Positions 54,454-63,919 of a stretch of DNA of 64,000 nucleotides are shown here, one piece after another. Both the position numbers and the translations under genes were made by a program. Each line of letters opens with the position of its first letter. Positions within the stretch are counted from its first letter, which is position 1. This DNA comes from Ruminococcus bromii. Its GTDB lineage: Bacteria; Bacillota; Clostridia; Oscillospirales; Acutalibacteraceae. A model generated the notes under the pieces. The model was given only the letters and a program-made list of their open reading frames with translations, did no database searches and was not told the DNA's origin. The stretch lies in assembly GCF_002834235.1 (NCBI RefSeq), contig NZ_NNBY01000031.1:62001-126000 (forward strand). Direction: 5' to 3'.

Positions 54454-56703
54454 ATGGTACAGACTGAGATTCAAAAAAACTTTTCACATATGAATGATAT
54501 GCAGAAACAGGCTGTTTTCTGCACAGAAGGACCTTTGCTTATACTTGCAGGTGCCGGTTCGGGCAAAACAACTGTTCTTGTTAACAGAATAGCCTACATT
54601 TTGCAGTGTGAGCTTTGTAAACCATGGCAGATACTTGCCATTACTTTTACCAATAAAGCCGCAGGAGAACTTAAAGAACGAATCTGTGCGGCAGTTCCCG
54701 AGGGCGGTGCCGACATCTGGGCGGCTACCTTTCATTCAACCTGTGCAAGAATCCTTCGCAGATACGGCGACAGAATCGGTTATACAAGTCATTTCACAGT
54801 TTACGGGACTGACGATCAGAAAAAACTCGTCAAGGATATTTTAAAGCAACTCAATATTGCCGAAAAAACTTTGCCTGTAAAATCAATTCTCTCCGAAATT
54901 TCAAAGGCTAAGGATAAAATGCTTACTCCCGAAGAAATGCGTAAAGAGGCTGAATTTGACAGCAGAAAAGCACAGATTGCAAAGGTTTACGAAATCTATC
55001 AGACAAAGCTTAAAACAGCCGACGCAATGGATTTTGACGATATGCTTTGCAATACCGTAAAGCTTTTTGAAACAGCACCCGATATACTTGACTATTACAG
55101 AAATCAGTTCAAGTACATCATGGTCGATGAGTATCAGGATACTAACAAGGTGCAGTACAAATTTGTAAGCCTGCTTGCAAGCAAATACGGCAATATCTGC
55201 GTTGTCGGTGATGATGACCAGAGTATCTACAAATTCCGTGGTGCTACAATCGAAAATATTCTTTCTTTTGAAAATACATTTAAGAACGCAAAGATGATTC
55301 GCCTTGAACAGAACTACAGAAGTACACAGAATATCCTCAATGCCGCTAACGAGGTCATCTCAAATAACACAATGCGTAAGGGTAAAACTTTGTGGACCGA
55401 AAACGGTCAGGGCGAGAAAATTAAGGTACATACAGCCGAGAATGAGCGTGACGAGGCTAATTTCATTGCTCAGACTATTCTTGACGGTGTAGCCGACGGA
55501 AGAAAATATTCCGACTATGCAATTCTTTACAGAATGAATGCCCAGTCAAACGCAATTGAGCAGGCTTTGTCACGAAGCGGTGTTCCGCACCGTGTAATCG
55601 GCGGTCACAGATTCTATGACCGTGAAGAAATTCGTGATATGGTTGCATACCTTCAGGTTATAAATAATCCTCATGATGATGTCAGACTTTCAAGAATTAT
55701 CAATGTTCCTAAAAGGGGAATAGGTGCGACAACCGTTTCCCATGCCGCAGACATTGCCGCAGGACTCGGCGAAAGCATTTACGATGTAATCAAGGAGGCG
55801 GAAAACTATCCGCAGCTTTCTCGTGCCTCTGCAAAGCTCAAAGCTTTTGTTGCACTTATTGACGGACTTATTGAAGCCGAGCAGAGTGGCGAATATTCTC
55901 TTGCAGAATTATATAACCTTGTGATTGAACATACATCATACGAACAGTATCTTAAAACCGAAAAGGACAACCCTGAAGTTCGTATTGAAAACATTGAAGA
56001 ACTTTCTTCAAATATCGTCAAGTTTGAAGAGGACTACGGCGATGAGGCAGACCTCTCTGCATTTCTTGAAGAAATTTCTCTCCAGACCGATATTGATAAC
56101 TACGATGCAGATGCAGATACCTGCGTAATGATGACATTACATTCGGCAAAGGGACTTGAATTTCCTGTTGTGTTCATCGCAGGCATGGAAGAAGGAATGT
56201 TCCCGTCCGTTGCAACAATGATGAATCCCGATGAACTCAACGAGGAAAGGCGACTTGCTTATGTCGGAATTACAAGAGCAAAGGAAATTCTCTATTTCAC
56301 AAAAACAAATTCGAGAATGCTGTTCGGCTCAACAAGCTATAATAAGGGCTCAAGATTCTTAAACGAGATTCCCGATAATCTTCTTGAATACAGCGGTGGA
56401 AGAAAGCAGATGTTCACACAGGCTTCTTCCGGGTTTGCATCGGGAACAGGTGAAAAAGTTTCTGTCGGCAAATCGTCGGTTAGCTCGTATTCACCGAATA
56501 AATCATTTGGATTTACAAAACCTCCTGTTAAGAGCGGTGCTGTATTCAATGTAGGAGATTGTGTTCAGCACAAGGTGTTCGGCAAGGGTATGGTAATGAA
56601 AGCCGAGAAAATGGGTAATGATACTATGCTTGAAATTGCCTTTGACAAAGCCGGCACAAAAACTCTTATGGCGAACTATTGCAGTAATATGAAAAAAATC
56701 TGA
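54454..56703 (+). CDS. pcrA: ATP-dependent DNA helicase PcrA/UvrD
   Basis: A 749-residue superfamily 1A helicase. Motifs: NDMQKQAVFCTEGPLLILAG (Q motif), GAGSGKTT (Walker A), FTNKAAGELKERI, VDEYQDTN (Walker B), GDDDQSIYKFRGA, LEQNYRS, LMTLHSAKGLEF-like (MMTLHSAKGLEFPVVF), and ERRLAYVGITRAKE. The last ~60 residues form the tudor-like tail (FNVGDCVQHKVFGKGMV) of PcrA. It unwinds DNA for repair and removes RecA. Confidence 0.97.
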   Translation: MVQTEIQKNFSHMNDMQKQAVFCTEGPLLILAGAGSGKTTVLVNRIAYILQCELCKPWQILAITFTNKAAGELKERICAAVPEGGADIWAATFHSTCARILRRYGDRIGYTSHFTVYGTDDQKKLVKDILKQLNIAEKTLPVKSILSEISKAKDKMLTPEEMRKEAEFDSRKAQIAKVYEIYQTKLKTADAMDFDDMLCNTVKLFETAPDILDYYRNQFKYIMVDEYQDTNKVQYKFVSLLASKYGNICVVGDDDQSIYKFRGATIENILSFENTFKNAKMIRLEQNYRSTQNILNAANEVISNNTMRKGKTLWTENGQGEKIKVHTAENERDEANFIAQTILDGVADGRKYSDYAILYRMNAQSNAIEQALSRSGVPHRVIGGHRFYDREEIRDMVAYLQVINNPHDDVRLSRIINVPKRGIGATTVSHAADIAAGLGESIYDVIKEAENYPQLSRASAKLKAFVALIDGLIEAEQSGEYSLAELYNLVIEHTSYEQYLKTEKDNPEVRIENIEELSSNIVKFEEDYGDEADLSAFLEEISLQTDIDNYDADADTCVMMTLHSAKGLEFPVVFIAGMEEGMFPSVATMMNPDELNEERRLAYVGITRAKEILYFTKTNSRMLFGSTSYNKGSRFLNEIPDNLLEYSGGRKQMFTQASSGFASGTGEKVSVGKSSVSSYSPNKSFGFTKPPVKSGAVFNVGDCVQHKVFGKGMVMKAEKMGNDTMLEIAFDKAGTKTLMANYCSNMKKI

Positions 56704-56713
56704 GGTGATTAAA

Positions 56714-57925
56714 GTGCTTATATCATCAAAAAAGGTTCTGTGTCTTGCAATTTCTGCGTTGACAGCTTTTTCTGTGTGCCTTACAGGCTGCGGAAAGGAC
56801 ACGCAGTCTTCTGTATCTGCTACCGAGAAAACAACCGCCGTTGCTGCTTCACAGCCTGTAACAAAGGCGGCAACCTCCGATGAGCAGACACAAGAACCCA
56901 CATGGAACTATTCCGAACTCAAAAGAAAATCTTCCGATATTTCCGAAAATCTTGACGCAATAATAACCGATAACAAATTCAGGGGAACGGTTTATGTCAA
57001 AATCGGAAATGCTCTTGAGTATATCGGCACTAACGGATTTTCCGACAAGGACAGGCACACAAAGAATTCTACGGACACATGCTTTAGAATTGCTTCGCTC
57101 ACAAAGCAGTTTACTGCTGTTGCGGTTATGCAGCTTGTTGAGGATGGAAAGCTTTCACTTGATGATACAATCGACAAATATTTTCCGTCATATAAATACG
57201 GCAAAAAAATCACCGTTAAAAACCTGCTTACAATGACAGCGGGCATAAAGGATTACATCAACAAAGACGGCGATACAAATACTTATGCATACAACGAATC
57301 TCAGATTGAATATAAGGTTTCAGCCGAAAATTCTGCAAAGAAAAATAAAAAAGCCGTAATGGACTGGATACTTGATCAGGAACTTAATTTTGAACCCGAT
57401 GAGAAGTATATGTACTCAAACAGCGCATATTTTCTTCTCGGTGATATCATCGAACAGGTCAGCAAAACCTCGTACGAAAAATATATTAAAGAGAATATTC
57501 TTAAACCGTTGGAAATGATGAACACAGGCTTTGAGAGCACAGATAAGCTCGCTGTAGGATATCAGGATATTTACGATAATGCGTGGACATTGTATCCCGG
57601 AGTAGGATATTCTGCAACAAGTTTAATTTCCAATGTTCCCGATTTACTCAAATGGGTTGACGCTCTTTGTACAAACAAGCTCATTTCGGAAAAATCTTTT
57701 AAAGAAATGACAACGCCGTACAAGGGTAACTACGGTTACGGCTTTGTTGTGTCAAAAGACAGCAATATGATTTCTCACACAGGAAAAATCGACAAGTATA
57801 ATGCCGCTCTTGTTTTTACCAAAGACGAAAATCAAATTTATATAGCACTTTCAAACTATTCAAACAGCAGTCCGATTAATCTGTTTAATAACATTCAGAA
57901 AACACTTGCCCCGTTTTACGGTTAA
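56714..57925 (+). CDS. Serine beta-lactamase-like lipoprotein (class C/DD-peptidase fold)
   Basis: GTG 56714 is preferred because GAGGTG (56702-56707) lies 6 nt upstream; the GTG at 56705 is inside that site. The 403-residue product has a lipoprotein signal (lipobox LTGC, Cys26), a Thr/Ala-rich linker, and the beta-lactamase/transpeptidase domain. The nucleophile is in SLTK (about 128-131), the second motif is YSN in YMYSNSAYFLLGDI, and the third is HTG. Such proteins may be esterases, peptidases or cell-wall carboxypeptidases; antibiotic resistance should not be assumed. It starts 10 nt after pcrA. Confidence 0.88.
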   Translation: MLISSKKVLCLAISALTAFSVCLTGCGKDTQSSVSATEKTTAVAASQPVTKAATSDEQTQEPTWNYSELKRKSSDISENLDAIITDNKFRGTVYVKIGNALEYIGTNGFSDKDRHTKNSTDTCFRIASLTKQFTAVAVMQLVEDGKLSLDDTIDKYFPSYKYGKKITVKNLLTMTAGIKDYINKDGDTNTYAYNESQIEYKVSAENSAKKNKKAVMDWILDQELNFEPDEKYMYSNSAYFLLGDIIEQVSKTSYEKYIKENILKPLEMMNTGFESTDKLAVGYQDIYDNAWTLYPGVGYSATSLISNVPDLLKWVDALCTNKLISEKSFKEMTTPYKGNYGYGFVVSKDSNMISHTGKIDKYNAALVFTKDENQIYIALSNYSNSSPINLFNNIQKTLAPFYG

Positions 57926-58021
57926 TTTTCGGCTGTTAATCACCAAAAATCAAAACCTCCATAAAATGTATTGTTACAGTGCATTAATTGAACTGTCAAT
58001 ACTTTTACGGAGGTTATTTTT

Positions 58022-58888
58022 ATGTCAGATGTACCTTTCTGTTCCTCGGAAAATGCATGCACCGAAGGCGGCGAGCAAACTAACGGTTGTGAACCTGTTT
58101 GTATCAATGTTTCACGAATCTATGACAGTTGCGGAGCAAAAGATTGCCTTTCGAATCTTCCTGTTATGTTTACCGAAGCAAACCAGAAAATTATTGATGG
58201 GGCTTGTTCCGTAAAGATAAGTAATGTGCGCATAATTACATCTACGGTAGAGGTTGAGCCTGTTGCGTTCCATCGTGGCTTTTATTCGGTTGATATGATG
58301 TACTATTTTGCCGTCACCGTTGAAGCCTATACAGCCGCAGGTGCGATTCCCGAAACTGTCACAGGTCTTGCAATGTACGGCAAAAGAGTTGTGCTTTACG
58401 GCGGTGAAGGCTGCGTAAAGTCATTCTCCAGCGACAAAGATGTTGTTTGCGATACATCAGATTCGGATTGTCCGTGCAAATATCCCTATTGCCTGCCGAG
58501 AGCAACGGTTCAAATTTCAAATCCAATGGCATTGTCTGCAAATCTACAGGATTACAATAATGCGAATCCGATAACTGTTTGCAGAACATTTCCGAATTGC
58601 GTTATTGATTACCTTGACGGAGAACCTGCACAGCCTGAAACACAGCGAGTGCTTGTTACAATCGGTATTTTTACGATTACAAGGCTTGAAAGAGATGTAC
58701 AGATTATGATTCCGTCCTATGATTTTTGTGTTCCCCGCAAGGAATGTCCGTCAGCGCCCGATGATCCGTGCGAAGTTTTCAGTAAAATTGATTTTCCTAC
58801 AGACTCATTCTTCCCGCCGAACGCAATACACCGTGGCGACCGTGACTCTTCTCATACATCTTCTTTTAAATGCGGTTGTGAAAACTGA
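58022..58888 (+). CDS. Cysteine-rich protein, function unknown, possibly spore-associated
   Basis: A 288-residue protein with no signal peptide or membrane helix. Cysteines cluster at both ends and in the middle (CSSENACTEGGEQTNGC, CDTSDSDCPCKYPYC, FKCGCEN). The core is strand-rich, with VCINVSRIYDSCGAKDC, EPVAFHRGFYSVDMMYYF and GKRVVLYGGEG. Similar proteins are known to me only as uncharacterised products of spore-forming Clostridia, so a spore-coat role is a guess. GGAGG (58011-58015) precedes ATG 58022. It stands alone, followed by a bidirectional terminator. Confidence 0.75.
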   Translation: MSDVPFCSSENACTEGGEQTNGCEPVCINVSRIYDSCGAKDCLSNLPVMFTEANQKIIDGACSVKISNVRIITSTVEVEPVAFHRGFYSVDMMYYFAVTVEAYTAAGAIPETVTGLAMYGKRVVLYGGEGCVKSFSSDKDVVCDTSDSDCPCKYPYCLPRATVQISNPMALSANLQDYNNANPITVCRTFPNCVIDYLDGEPAQPETQRVLVTIGIFTITRLERDVQIMIPSYDFCVPRKECPSAPDDPCEVFSKIDFPTDSFFPPNAIHRGDRDSSHTSSFKCGCEN

Positions 58889-58896
58889 TTATACAG

Positions 58897-58926
58897 AAAA
58901 ACGGGGCTGATTTCAGTCCCGTTTTG
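58897..58926. terminator. Bidirectional terminator
   Basis: AAAACGGGGCTG (58897-58908) pairs with CAGTCCCGTTTT (58913-58924, one G-U pair). A run of A on one side and T on the other lets it serve both converging genes. Confidence 0.88.
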
Positions 58927-58931
58927 TTATG

Positions 58932-60296
58932 CTATTTTGAAATTGTTTCATAAAGTAATTTTATTCCGCTTTCAATTTTTACATCTTTTATTCCCGAAAA
59001 GCTTAACACAATCATATTTTCGGCTTTGTTGAACTGCATAGTTTTAATTAATGCGTCGTCAATTTTCTTTATAACAGAATCATCAATCGTTTTATCCTTA
59101 AAAATCAGCGAAACATAAAGCGAAGTTTCGTTAAACACAATTTTAACGGAGGTTCCGAAATATTTCTTTATGTTTGAAAGCATAAGGTTGCTTTTTTCAA
59201 GATAAATTCTTCTTGCTTTTCTCAGATGAACATCAAGCTTACCGTTATTAATATACTTTGCAAGGGCAATTTGTTCTGTTTTTGATGCTGTCTGATTTGT
59301 GTATTTTTTGATTTTGTTGTATTCATCGGTGAGTTTTTGCGGAAGAACCATATAACTGATTCTGACAGAGGGAAGAAGTATCTTTGAAAAAGAGCCGAGA
59401 TAAACCGTGTTTTCGGTATCGTAATTCTGTACGCACGGCATAGGGTGCGTACTGTATCGAAGTTCACCGTTGTAATCGTCCTCAATAATCAAAACATTAT
59501 TTTCTTTTGCCCATTTGATTATCTCAAGTCTGCGTGTAACAGGCATTGTAATGTTGCTGTTTACAGTAAAATTAGGATTTATAAGAATTATATCGGGCTT
59601 GATTTCTTCAAGTGAATCAATACAGGCTCCGTATTTATCACATCTGAAATATTTGATGTCATAACCGTGACTGTTGAACACATATTCACTCTGAATGTAG
59701 CTGTAATCCGCAAGTGCGATTTTCTTATTATTGCCGAGAAGTGAACAGAGTATGTGCAAAAGCGTCTGAGTACCTGCTCCGACGATAATATTTTCGTATG
59801 AGGTGTTTACACTCCGTGTGCCGAGGCTGTATTTTTGCAGAGCATTTCTCAGAATTTCTTCACCCTGTTCTTCACCGTAGGAAGTGAGCAGATAGTTTTG
59901 ATTTAAAACTTCTTTAACATATTTTTTCCATTCGTTTATGTTGATTATACCGTCATCAATGCTTTTACTGCTGAAATCATATTCATAGTATCTTTTTGTT
60001 TTGTTGATATTTGAAGACATTTTATCGCTTTTTGACGGTGTACCGCTGAACTGTGCCTCAACATAATATCCGCTTCGTGGCCTGTTTGATATATATCCCT
60101 CTGCACACAACTGTTCATACGCTCCGTTGACAGTAGTTTTTGAAACATCAAGGTCGATACTCAATCGCCTTATTGACGGAAGCTTTGTTCCTTTTTTCAA
60201 ACTTCCCGTTTCAATTGATTTTCTGACTGACATATAAATCTGCCTGTAAAGCGGAGTTTTGTCTTTTTTATTAATAATTATAAAATCGTACAGCAT
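58932..60296 (-). CDS. MocR-family transcription regulator (GntR HTH plus aminotransferase domain)
   Basis: A 454-residue protein. The N-terminal GntR winged helix (about 1-75) has PLYRQIYMSVRKSIETGSL, LPSIRRLSIDLDVSKTTVNG and AYEQLCAEGYI. The fold-I aminotransferase-like domain has the PLP lysine in GSFSKILLPSVRISY and NPNFTVN. MocR proteins sense PLP or amino compounds and bind direct repeats near divergent promoters; PdxR is the best-known member. It is divergent from murD. The ligand and target are unknown. The start codon follows AGGTGAT. Confidence 0.92.
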   Translation of the reverse strand: MLYDFIIINKKDKTPLYRQIYMSVRKSIETGSLKKGTKLPSIRRLSIDLDVSKTTVNGAYEQLCAEGYISNRPRSGYYVEAQFSGTPSKSDKMSSNINKTKRYYEYDFSSKSIDDGIININEWKKYVKEVLNQNYLLTSYGEEQGEEILRNALQKYSLGTRSVNTSYENIIVGAGTQTLLHILCSLLGNNKKIALADYSYIQSEYVFNSHGYDIKYFRCDKYGACIDSLEEIKPDIILINPNFTVNSNITMPVTRRLEIIKWAKENNVLIIEDDYNGELRYSTHPMPCVQNYDTENTVYLGSFSKILLPSVRISYMVLPQKLTDEYNKIKKYTNQTASKTEQIALAKYINNGKLDVHLRKARRIYLEKSNLMLSNIKKYFGTSVKIVFNETSLYVSLIFKDKTIDDSVIKKIDDALIKTMQFNKAENMIVLSFSGIKDVKIESGIKLLYETISK

Positions 60297-60311
60297 AACA
60301 TCACCTACCGT

Positions 60312-60340
60312 ATTTTAACATTTTGAAAATATTATTGCAA
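60312..60340 (-). promoter_or_regulatory. Promoter of the MocR gene
   Basis: On the minus strand, TTGCAA (60340-60335), a 17-bp spacer and TAAAAT (60317-60312). Confidence 0.7.
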
Positions 60341-60356
60341 TATCAGTGTATTACGG

Positions 60357-60385
60357 TTGAAATTATTTCCGTTAAAATGTATAAT
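60357..60385 (+). promoter_or_regulatory. Promoter of murD
   Basis: TTGAAA (60357-60362), 17-bp spacer, TATAAT (60380-60385), 16 bp from the divergent MocR -35. Confidence 0.85.
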
Positions 60386-60393
60386 TATATGGT

Positions 60394-60422
60394 ATGGCAT
60401 AAAGTCACTGAAATGGCATAAA
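60394..60422 (+). repeat. Direct repeat, possible MocR operator
   Basis: Two perfect copies of ATGGCATAAA at 60394-60403 and 60413-60422 start 19 bp apart, at and just after the expected murD transcription start. Direct repeats on one helix face are typical MocR/PdxR sites. Confidence 0.55.
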
Positions 60423-60448
60423 ATACTAATTGCAGAGGGGATTTTACA

Positions 60449-61840
60449 ATGAATGCTATGGCTGATAAATTTTTTGACAGTATAAAAGGGAAAAAAGTTA
60501 CTTTTATCGGAATCGGTACAAGCAATCTTCCGCTTATAAAACTTTTTGTTGAAAAGGGTGCAAAAGTTACTGCTTGCGATAAGAAGAATTTTGAAGATTT
60601 GGGACAGAACGGTATTAAGGCTAAAGAGTACGGTGCAGAACTTTTACTCGGTGAAAATTATCTTTCCGAGATTGATGCCGATATCGTTTTCAGAAGTCCC
60701 GGCACACCTTTTTATAAGGATGAGCTTGTTGCACTTCGTAACAAGGGCGTTGTTCTTACATCCGAAATGGAAGTTTTCTTCGACCTTTGCCCGTGCAGGA
60801 TTATTGCTGTGACAGGTTCTGACGGCAAAACAACCACAACAACGATTATTTCTGAATTTTTAAAGGCGGCAGGTTTTAATGTACACCTTGGAGGTAATAT
60901 CGGCAAGCCGCTTCTTCCTGAGATTGAAAGCGTAAATGACGATGACTGTGCAGTAGTTGAGCTTTCAAGTTTTCAGCTTATCTCTATGAGAAAGAGTCCG
61001 GATATTGCCGTGGTAACAAACCTTGCTCCTAACCATCTTGATATACACAAGGATATGCAGGAGTACATTGATTCAAAGAAAAATATCATTCTTCATCAGA
61101 ATGCTTTTTCAAAGGCTGTTCTCAACCTTGATAATGAGATTACAAACGGCTTTTCCGACAGCGTAAGAGGTCAGCTCGCAAAGTTCTCCGTAAAGGAAAA
61201 TGTTTCAAACGGTGCTTTTCTTGACGGCGATACAATCTGCTATAATGACTACGGAAAAATTACCCGTATTATGAACATTCATGACATCAAAATTCCCGGT
61301 ATGCATAATGTAGAAAATTATCTTGCCGCTATTTCAGCCGTGTGGGGACTTGTTGATGCAGAAACAATGGTAGCCGTTGCAAAGACTTTTGGCGGTGTTG
61401 CTCACCGTGCAGAGTTTGTAAGAGAGGTTGACGGTGTTAAGTATTACAACGATTCAATTGCGTCAAGTCCTACAAGAACCGCACTCGGCACACTTTCACT
61501 TTACAAGCAGAAAATCTGCATTATTGCAGGCGGATATGATAAGCATATTCCTTATGAGCCGCTCGGACCCGTAATCAACGATAAAGTAAAACTCCTTATT
61601 CTTCTCGGTGATACTGCCCCGAAAATTGAAAAAGCCGTTAAAGAGGCTTCAAACTATGATGCAGATGAAATTGAAATTGTCAATGTAACAAATATGGAAG
61701 AGGCTGTAGCTGTTGCCCGTGAGCGTTCAACAAAGGGAGATATTGTTTCGCTTTCACCCGCAAGTGCAAGCTTCGGACTTTACAAGAATTTTGAAGAAAG
61801 AGGTAATCACTTCAAGTCAATTGTCAACGCTTTGAAGTAA
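60449..61840 (+). CDS. murD: UDP-N-acetylmuramoyl-L-alanine--D-glutamate ligase
   Basis: A 463-residue Mur ligase. The N-terminal Rossmann part is KKVTFIGIGTSNLPLIKLF, the ATP site is AVTGSDGKTTTTTI, and the central and C-terminal segments are VVTNLAPNHLDIHKDM, HRAEFVREVDGVKYYNDS and SIASSPTRTALG. MurD adds D-glutamate to UDP-MurNAc-L-Ala in peptidoglycan synthesis. It sits outside a division/cell-wall cluster, divergent from a MocR regulator. GAGGGG precedes ATG 60449. Confidence 0.96.
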   Translation: MNAMADKFFDSIKGKKVTFIGIGTSNLPLIKLFVEKGAKVTACDKKNFEDLGQNGIKAKEYGAELLLGENYLSEIDADIVFRSPGTPFYKDELVALRNKGVVLTSEMEVFFDLCPCRIIAVTGSDGKTTTTTIISEFLKAAGFNVHLGGNIGKPLLPEIESVNDDDCAVVELSSFQLISMRKSPDIAVVTNLAPNHLDIHKDMQEYIDSKKNIILHQNAFSKAVLNLDNEITNGFSDSVRGQLAKFSVKENVSNGAFLDGDTICYNDYGKITRIMNIHDIKIPGMHNVENYLAAISAVWGLVDAETMVAVAKTFGGVAHRAEFVREVDGVKYYNDSIASSPTRTALGTLSLYKQKICIIAGGYDKHIPYEPLGPVINDKVKLLILLGDTAPKIEKAVKEASNYDADEIEIVNVTNMEEAVAVARERSTKGDIVSLSPASASFGLYKNFEERGNHFKSIVNALK

Positions 61841-61848
61841 GATATACA

Positions 61849-62877
61849 ATGAACACAAAAGAACTTATTTTTGAACTCTGTTGTGCAATGGGTGTGTCGG
61901 GCAGGGAAGAGCCCGCTTTGTCTGTTGCCGAAAAGTTTTTATCGGATTACACGGATGACATAAAGATATCAAACGGCAGTCTTATGGCTGTTTGCGGTAA
62001 CAAAAATTCAGATAAAACCATATTGCTTGACGCTCACATTGACCGCATAGGATTTATGGTTACCGAAATAAATGAAAACGGATTTGTAAAAGTTTCTCCG
62101 TGCGGAGGAATTGACGCAAGAACTCTTGCCGATACTCTGCTTTGTCTGCAGAACAATCCTGATGTAACAGGTGTTGTATGCTGTATGCCTCCTCATCTTT
62201 CTGACGGAAAAGAGGACAAGGCTATGCCAATCGACAAAATCTGGGTTGATTTCGGTCTGCCGTATGATGAAGTTAATAAACTCATTTCATTCGGTGATAT
62301 GCTGACATTTGCCTCAAAGCCGGCAAATCTTTTGAACGGCAGAATTGTTGCTCCTTGCCTTGATAACAGATGCGGTGTTGCATCACTTGTTAAGTGTGCA
62401 GAGTTATTGAAAAACAATGAAACAGATTATAAAGTAATTATCCTTTTAAGCTCTCAGGAAGAAACATTTGGCACAGGCGCTAAAACAGGTTCTTTTACAG
62501 TTGAAGCAGATGAGTCAATTGTTGTTGATGTAAGCTTTGCATCTCAGCCGGATGTTTCGGGGTTCTATTCTACGGTTGAACTCGACAAAGGTCCAATGAT
62601 TTGCATTTCTTCAATTCTCAACAAAGAAATGAGCAAATCGCTTGAAAGCATTGCAAAGAATAAAAATATACCGTATCAGCTTGAACCGATAGCAGGCAGA
62701 ACAGGTACAAATGCCGACCATATTTCAATCAGCGGAAAAGGTGTAAAAACTGCTGTTGTATCAATCCCACAGCGATATATGCATACACAGAATGAAGTTA
62801 TTTCTGTAGCTGATGTTGACAATACGGCAAAGCTTATTGCCGAATACATTAAATGCGGAGGTGCTTTCAATGATTGA
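61849..62877 (+). CDS. M42-family peptidase, divergent copy
   Basis: A 342-residue zinc or cobalt aminopeptidase of the glutamyl aminopeptidase/endoglucanase M42 family. Metal-site segments are LLDAHIDRIGFM, CLDNRCGVAS, LLSSQEETFGTGA, VVDVSF and RYMHTQNE. Two positions differ from the usual AHMDEVG and DDRFG seen in the next gene (DRIG, DNRC). It starts 8 nt after murD and overlaps the second M42 gene. No ribosome site is obvious, so it may be translated by coupling. Confidence 0.88.
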   Translation: MNTKELIFELCCAMGVSGREEPALSVAEKFLSDYTDDIKISNGSLMAVCGNKNSDKTILLDAHIDRIGFMVTEINENGFVKVSPCGGIDARTLADTLLCLQNNPDVTGVVCCMPPHLSDGKEDKAMPIDKIWVDFGLPYDEVNKLISFGDMLTFASKPANLLNGRIVAPCLDNRCGVASLVKCAELLKNNETDYKVIILLSSQEETFGTGAKTGSFTVEADESIVVDVSFASQPDVSGFYSTVELDKGPMICISSILNKEMSKSLESIAKNKNIPYQLEPIAGRTGTNADHISISGKGVKTAVVSIPQRYMHTQNEVISVADVDNTAKLIAEYIKCGGAFND

Positions 62878-63919
62878 CATAAAATTGCTTGAACAGCTTT
62901 GCCTTTGCAACGGTATTTCGGGTGATGAGGGGAATGTTCGCAATCTTATAATTAACGAGATTAAAGACTGTGCCGATGATATTAAAACAGATAATCTCGG
63001 CAACCTTATTGTGTTTAAAAAGGGAAAAAAGTCTGCAAAAAGCAAACTTATGGTGTCGGCACATATGGATGAAGTAGGTCTTATGGTAACGGATATAACA
63101 TCTGACGGTTACCTTAAATTTGACGAGGTCGGCGGAATTGACAGAAGAGTTCTTCCCGGTAAGCGTGTATGTGTTGGCAGAAACGGTCTTAACGGTGTAA
63201 TCGGTGTGAAACCGATTCATCTTACAAACGGTGATGAAAAAACTGCTGTTCCGAAAATGAATGATATGTACATTGATATCGGTGCCGAAAGCAGGGAAGA
63301 TGCGCTTAAATATGTAAACTACGGTGACGGCATTAATTTTGAGGGCGACTTTAAGATTAACGGCAAAACTGTTGTTACGAAGGCACTTGACGACCGTTTC
63401 GGCTGCCATGTGCTTATTAATCTTATAAAATCCGAACCCGAATATGATATGTATTTCACATTTGTTGTTCAGGAAGAAGTGGGACTGCGTGGTGCAAGAC
63501 CTGCGGCTTTTACGGTTAATCCTGATTTTGCTCTTGTTATCGAAAGCACAACTGCCGCTGATGTTGCAGAGGTTGATGCATCTCATCAGGTATGCAATTT
63601 GTCAAAAGGCGCAACGGTTACCGTAATGGATAGGGCGACAGTTTATGATAAAGAAATGATAAGTGCCGCTTTTGAACTTGCCGAAAAGAATAACATAGCT
63701 GTTCAGTATAAGAGAGCAGTTGCAGGCGGTAATGATTCGGGTGCAATTCATCAGAGCAGAGGCGGAGTGAGAACTCTTGCGGTATCACTTCCGTCAAGGT
63801 ATATTCATGCTCCTTCAACTGCGGCAAATCTTGGTGATTGCGAAAGTGTTTTAAAACTTGCAAAAGCATTGTCCGATTATATTGCGGGCGGAAATTTAGC
63901 GAAAGGAAAGACGGTCTGA
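62870..63919 (+). CDS. M42-family peptidase, canonical copy
   Basis: A 349-residue aminopeptidase. The motifs are complete: SAHMDEVGLM, ALDDRFGCHV, VVQEEVGLRGA, VIEST and RYIHAPS. Start ATG 62870 lies inside the previous gene, with GGAGGTG at 62857-62863; the longer upstream frame (62813) is not needed. M42 enzymes form large tetrahedral complexes that trim peptides. Two adjacent genes suggest a hetero- or paired system. Confidence 0.93.
   Translation: MIDIKLLEQLCLCNGISGDEGNVRNLIINEIKDCADDIKTDNLGNLIVFKKGKKSAKSKLMVSAHMDEVGLMVTDITSDGYLKFDEVGGIDRRVLPGKRVCVGRNGLNGVIGVKPIHLTNGDEKTAVPKMNDMYIDIGAESREDALKYVNYGDGINFEGDFKINGKTVVTKALDDRFGCHVLINLIKSEPEYDMYFTFVVQEEVGLRGARPAAFTVNPDFALVIESTTAADVAEVDASHQVCNLSKGATVTVMDRATVYDKEMISAAFELAEKNNIAVQYKRAVAGGNDSGAIHQSRGGVRTLAVSLPSRYIHAPSTAANLGDCESVLKLAKALSDYIAGGNLAKGKTV

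Noticed and set aside
62867-63586. 239-codon open frame antisense to the second M42 gene
   Set aside because: The plus strand encodes a complete enzyme with all metal motifs. The antisense product is biased in composition and has no recognisable domain.
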